Positions 59,758 through 64,000 of a stretch of 64,000 nucleotides of DNA are shown here, one piece after another. A program made the translations under genes and the position numbers. The notes below the pieces were generated by a model. It searched no databases. It was not told the DNA's origin and saw nothing but the letters and a program-made list of their open reading frames with translations. The DNA is from Hedera helix. Lineage: Eukaryota; Streptophyta; Magnoliopsida; Apiales; Araliaceae. Position 1 is the stretch's first letter, and each line of letters opens with the position of its first letter. The stretch spans positions 26,677,221 to 26,741,220 of the forward strand of contig OX359282.1 in assembly GCA_947179155.2 (NCBI GenBank), written 5' to 3'.

Positions 59758-59872
59758 TATGCTGCTAATGATAGAAAACATTCATTAATAGAATGCTTAA
59801 ACTAGGTTTTGTAGTCATAGAAGTAGACATTTCAACTCACAATTAAGATATCAGATTATGAGAAGATTTACC

Positions 59873-60982
59873 TGCTTAAGCTTTTTCCAAGGGTTGAGAT
59901 CAGCTGCTCTGGTAGCTTCTAGAGTTCCAATGTATTTCAGACCAAAGATAAATCATTTTGAAATCATCTATAATGGAATGCTTACTGAACTTGGATCCTA
60001 TCTTGCCATCCCTACAACTGATATTCTGGACAAATTAAAGAAGATACGATGAAAATCCGTTATCTTTAATTTTCAATGTATCAATTATAATGGTAGATAC
60101 TTCCATGGTAGAATCTAGCACAATGGTTGTACACAGCATAATTTGATTACTCAATTTTATTTTACCTCTCTCCCATCCCCTCCCCCCCCCCCCCCTCTTC
60201 CCCCTTTCCGCGTTTCTCTCCTATATTAAACAAACAAGTTAAAAATTAACAAGGTTTTCCCACATAATGAGGACATCATGAGGCATACAAAAAACTAAAA
60301 CAATAGATATCAAACTGTATTTATTTTGCCCGCACATAAGTTTTTTTGTTTGAAACACAAAAAGGGAAAACAGAACTATTTTTCCTCAAGTTTTAAGGTA
60401 CCTTCAACATAATTTGAAAAATTCTACACTCTTGATATATAACAGGATGTGAAACAGATCACATTAGCCATCCAAATTAGACTGGTCACAAGCATTGTAT
60501 TGTAATCCAAAAGTTCCCCACTGATTCATCAGTTATATACGCAAATTAACAGCCCAAATTCAATGCTTGGAAATTACATGAATAAAATTGAAGTTAAATA
60601 CACAAATCACAGATTAAGTTCAATTTCAAAGCCTGAAAACTATAGAAATTAAATCAAAATGACATTGAAACTTAGGAAACCAAAACCCTAAACCCATTTC
60701 CCTAAACCTCAAACAAGTCTTTAGCTTACCAACATAAATTTTCAACCTTTATGGAACCCCAGAGGCTAAAACACACTAATTTTTTATACATCCAGTTTCC
60801 TTTACTAGCTTTTTCAGCATCCAAGCAGAGATTCAGCTTCACCACAAGATAATATTAAGCTTTAAATAACAATTTCCCTTTCATTTTCTATGCAACCAAA
60901 CAATCGATTAAAATGAATTTGGTTTCTAAATTGAGGGATTGAAGTGGTTAAATTAAGTAAATAAAGTAAGAAATCAGCTTAC
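59873..60982 (-). other. Presumed 5'-UTR intron DNA of the FAR1-related gene
   Basis: AT-rich, no coding signal. A C-rich tract at about 60180-60205 (ctccccccccccccccctctt) stands out. No other feature seen. Confidence 0.4.
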
Positions 60983-61115
60983 CTACTTTGATCTAGGCAT
61001 GATTTTTGATCCATCGGATTTTTAAAGGCCGTCGTTCTTGCTCAGTACAGTTCTTCAGCTCCATCTCACTTTTTAGCGAGAGAAAGAGAGGAGAGAGAAG
61101 GCAGACATGTATGTG
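60983..61115 (-). other. Candidate 5'-UTR exon and start region of the FAR1-related gene
   Basis: On the minus strand a CT/GA-rich leader (tctctcctctctttctctcgc) leads to caaagtag|GTAAGC, a good donor at 60982. A further possible UTR exon ends at cttaagcag|GTAAAT (59872). CT-rich leaders are common in plant 5' UTRs. The exon ends are inferred, not certain. Confidence 0.5.
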
Positions 61116-61277
61116 GGGATTACTTTAGTTCGGTGTATCACTTTTTATTTTTGTAAATATATATAGGAGGAAGGAGGAATGATCCGTAAAAAATATTTGT
61201 TATGAATAAAAATATGAAAATATTATTTATATTGTACAAAAAAAGATTAAAATTAAAAATTAAAAATTAAAAATAAA

Positions 61278-62051
61278 CATCCGTTATTATTAATAACGGA
61301 CGTTTAAAAAAAAATTAAACGCACGCTACCAATGTCCATTTAAAAACTAAACCATAAATATCAAATCAGAAAGGTCACTCCTAGAAACTAAACCTTAAAT
61401 CTTATAAAATAAACCCTAAATCTTATAGAATAAACCCTTAACTCTAAAAAATAAATCTTAAATCCTAAAAAATAAATCCTATTTTATAGTTAGTAGGTCT
61501 CCTAATCAGTACTGAAGTTAGATATAACTGTGAGGTTGAGCTTTCTGATATAATTTTTAGGATTTAACTTTCTGATCCGCATCCGTTACTATTATTAGCG
61601 GACGTTTAAAAAAAAATTAAATATCCGCTATCAACGTCCATTTAAAAACTAAACCTTAAATATCAAATCAAAAAGGTCAGTCCTAGAAACTAAACCCTAA
61701 ACCTTATAGAATGAACCCTAAATCTTATAGAATGAACCCTTAACTTTAGAAAATAAATCTTAAACCCTAGAAAATAAACCCTATTCTATAGTTAATAGGT
61801 TTCCTAATCAGTACTGGAATTAGATGTAACTGTGAGGTTAAGCTTTCTGATATGATTTTTAGGATTTGACTTTCTGATCCGCATCCGTTATTATTATTAA
61901 CGGACGTTTATAAAAAAATTAAACGTCCGCTACTAATACTAACGGATGTCGATTTTTAATATCAAATTATGACTGTTCTTTCTTGTTTTCAATAATATAA
62001 ATGGTGTATACTAGTTTTTGGTCCATAACAACTACTTGTTATGGATCATTC

Positions 62052-62120
<69 letters not shown>

Positions 62121-62190
62121 CCTATTTTTTTAATAGCGGGGAAACTGATGGGGAATATGCATCCGCTAATATTACTAACGGGCCTTGTTT
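61278..62190. repeat. Tandem array of 302-bp foldback units
   Basis: Joints reading catccgttattatta-taacggacg start at 61278, 61580 and 61882, an exact period of 302 bp. A further remnant (catccgctaatattactaacgg) lies near 62160, after an (AT)n expansion. At the third joint, 30-bp arms (61882-61911 and 61918-61947) make a long hairpin. Between the joints are degenerate telomere-like words (aaaccctaaa, aataaaccct). No ORF. Confidence 0.8.
62054..62118. repeat. (AT)n microsatellite, about 32 repeats
   Basis: An uninterrupted AT dinucleotide run of about 65 bp. It sits inside the last unit of the foldback array and about 225 bp before the pararetrovirus ORF. Confidence 0.9.
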
Positions 62191-62341
62191 TTTTTATAGA
62201 ATAATCGGAATTGCTATATTTTTTATGTGACTGTTTATTGCTTTGAAGGAATGGGTAACGTAGTCCAAAATTTTTTGTTTGGATGTTAATGATGGTGTTT
62301 GTCTTATTTTGCTCCATAGCCTTGAGAACAGTATTCAAAAT

Positions 62342-63745
62342 ATGAGTAGACTGTTCAGATCCAACTCTTCAGCTAGCCATAGGTCAAGCCTTTCATCTAT
62401 TCCTGATTTTATCAACCAGGAAGAACACAGTTATGATAATTTGAGTCAAGACCTTGGAAATTGGAACATACCTAATGTTTCACCTAAAGAAATTTACAAG
62501 TCAACTTTTTTGGATAATTTCAAGTCTGATTATAATGTTAAAACTGTTGAAAAGGTTTATGCTATTAATAAAGAACATGAAAATTGCTCTTTATTAACTA
62601 ATGAAGTTATTAAAAAACATAGACTTAAAGGATATAATTTTATTCATATAGGTCTAATTCAAGTTGCAGTTAAACCTCTAAGCATTAAAGGTATTAATTC
62701 TAGCATACTTTTATGTTTGCGTGATGCTAGATATTTAAATTATGTTCCCAGCATCTTAGGTATCATGGAATCTAGTTTGCATAATGGACCTGTTTTTTTT
62801 AACTGCTTTCCAGATTTTACATTAAGTCTAAGTGACCCACATTTATTAAAAGCATTAACTTTAAATATCAAAACAGCTGGAGAAATCACCCAAATGATTG
62901 AGGGATCCCAGGCCTTTGCTTTGATATTTAGAATTTATTATAAAACTATGAAAACTAATTTAAGTGTAAAAGCTTTAAGTAAAAGTCCTAAAGATAAAAC
63001 TATTCTTATTCAGAGTAGCACGAGTGATGCTAATATCCAAGTTCCAAAGACTATTCTTTGGAGAGATATAAATCTCCCGAGGCAATGGATATTAGAAAAT
63101 GAAATGCCCCAGAGACCAGTTAATAATAACATAATGAATTTAGAAAATATTAAACAATACTTAGATGGTACTGTTCGGATAAGTTTTGATGATTCAAGAC
63201 TTGGACAATCCTTAGTCATTGAAGATATTAATAGTACTATAACACCTTCTGTCAGTAATACTATAGCATCTTCTAGAAAAGATCCAGAGTTATTAAGTAA
63301 AAATACACTTCAAAATATTAAGCTAAAAGGAATTATCAATGAAGGACAGACTAGTCAGCCCTGTTATAATAATGAGACTATAAGTCAGGACGGAGATAAT
63401 GAACAACAATTATCACCTACACAGTCTGATTTTGAAGCTATTAACCATCAACTTAGAGTTTTAAGTAAAGAATTCAAACCTAAATGGGAAAGACTAACTA
63501 ATGATTTTAATTCAAAAGAAAATAAAAATAAAAGACATCAATTTCGAGAAAACCATAATGAAATTGCTAGAGAAAAGGTAATTAAAAAATGGAAAAAATT
63601 TGTGCTTAAAGAAAAGATAAATATTACATTTTATTCATGGTATGAAAGATATTATGGAAAATGTAATGTTATAACTAAAAAACAGTGGGTTAAGGAAGAT
63701 AAAACTAAAGTTTCCTCTAGTCATCCTCCTTTAGAAACACAATAA
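62342..63745 (+). pseudogene. Endogenous pararetrovirus (Caulimoviridae) movement-protein ORF
   Basis: The 467-codon ORF from ATG 62342 (an upstream in-frame ATG lies at 62279) has the core of the 30K-type caulimovirid movement protein: GLIQVAVKP, SSILLCLRDAR, FNCFPDFTLSLSDPHLL and LTLNIKT, at about residues 100-200, followed by a low-complexity polar region and a basic WKKFVLKEKI segment. Such proteins move virus between cells through plasmodesmata. The layout resembles petuvirus- or florendovirus-type endogenous elements. It stops at TAA 63743-63745, and similar coding sequence continues one frame over, so the reading frame is broken. It sits in host DNA beside an AT-rich microsatellite, and no replication genes are inside the window. 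Confidence 0.82.
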
Positions 63746-64000
63746 TAATAAAAGTTCAAAACACTTCTGTCACTGCTAGTCCTTTCAAGATTGCTGAAGG
63801 AACTAATATTAATGAAAAGAAGATTATTGAACAAAATAATTTCACTAACCAATATTTAGCAACTCTAGGAAAATAATTAGATAAAATTGAAGAAAAATTT
63901 GAAGATAAAATTATCTGTCAAGATGATAAAATAGAAAAACCCTTGTTAAACTTACCCCAAAATAGGCAAGGTCTAGGATTACCTAGTTCTGATAAACAAT
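63742..64000 (+). pseudogene. Endogenous pararetrovirus, downstream polyprotein fragment
   Basis: This frame (-1 relative to the movement-protein ORF) reads on with polar, coat-region-like composition (ASPFKIAEGTN, NNFTNQYLATLGK) to an in-frame TAA at 63874-63876, then KIEEKFEDKI and LNLPQNRQGLGLP to the window end. It probably belongs to the same viral polyprotein, cut by a frameshift and a nonsense codon. The reverse transcriptase would lie beyond the window. Confidence 0.6.

Noticed and set aside
61370..61780. Interstitial telomere
   Set aside because: The CCCTAAA-like words are degenerate, irregularly spaced and part of the 302-bp repeat unit.
62001..62338. ORFs with YIYIYI runs on both strands
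   Set aside because: They are translations of the (AT)n microsatellite.

Overview
ORGANISM. This is nuclear DNA of a flowering plant, most likely a eudicot. It has AT-rich intergenic DNA, split genes with GT-AG introns, plant-only families (DUF3475/DUF668 PSK-simulator type, FAR1-related), Ty3/gypsy elements of the Tekay and Tat lineages with 5-bp target duplications, small foldback elements and an endogenous plant pararetrovirus fragment. The species cannot be told from the sequence. There are no bacterial features. LAYOUT. 1-2659: intergenic DNA with small foldback elements. 2665-7016: a 4.35-kb solo LTR with intact TTGAT target duplications. 7022-8460: intergenic. 8461-9959 (-): a PSI1-like DUF3475/DUF668 gene with one frameshift. 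10527-52247: a nest of four LTR retrotransposons covering 41.7 kb (65% of the window). 52253-56610: the presumed displaced 5' end of the PSI-like gene, a small secreted proline-rich peptide gene (+), and a second copy of the flanking DNA carrying a 0.58-kb foldback element. 58242-61115 (-): a short FAR1-related factor gene with 5'-UTR exon(s). 61278-62190: a tandem array of 302-bp foldback units and an (AT)n run. 62342-64000 (+): a decayed endogenous caulimovirus-like movement-protein region, cut by the window end. THE NEST. All four target duplications are intact, so the order of events can be read. Element H is a Tat-lineage element on the minus strand (AAACT duplication, 560-bp LTRs, native length 10.4 kb). 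It has gag, PR, RT, two RNase H domains and INT, plus an intron-containing ORF on the opposite strand. Tekay element E1a (-) inserted into that antisense ORF (CCCCA), and its near-twin E1b (-) inserted into E1a's 3' LTR (GATTA). A diverged Tekay relative, E2 (+), inserted into H's integrase (ATCCT). LTR divergence counted by eye falls in the same order: H about 14/560, E2 roughly 20/3210, E1a 2 seen in 2890, E1b none seen in 2938. GENES TOGETHER. The unique genes are unrelated neighbours and form no pathway. The Tekay copies E1a and E1b are almost intact, each with one different nonsense codon in gag. E2 lacks capsid and most RT but keeps LTRs, primer site and integrase. H is dead. No wholly new system was found. 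The most unusual items are the split, spliced antisense ORF of H, the chimeric gag-less E2, and the intron insertion that puts about 42 kb between the PSI-like gene and its presumed first exon.
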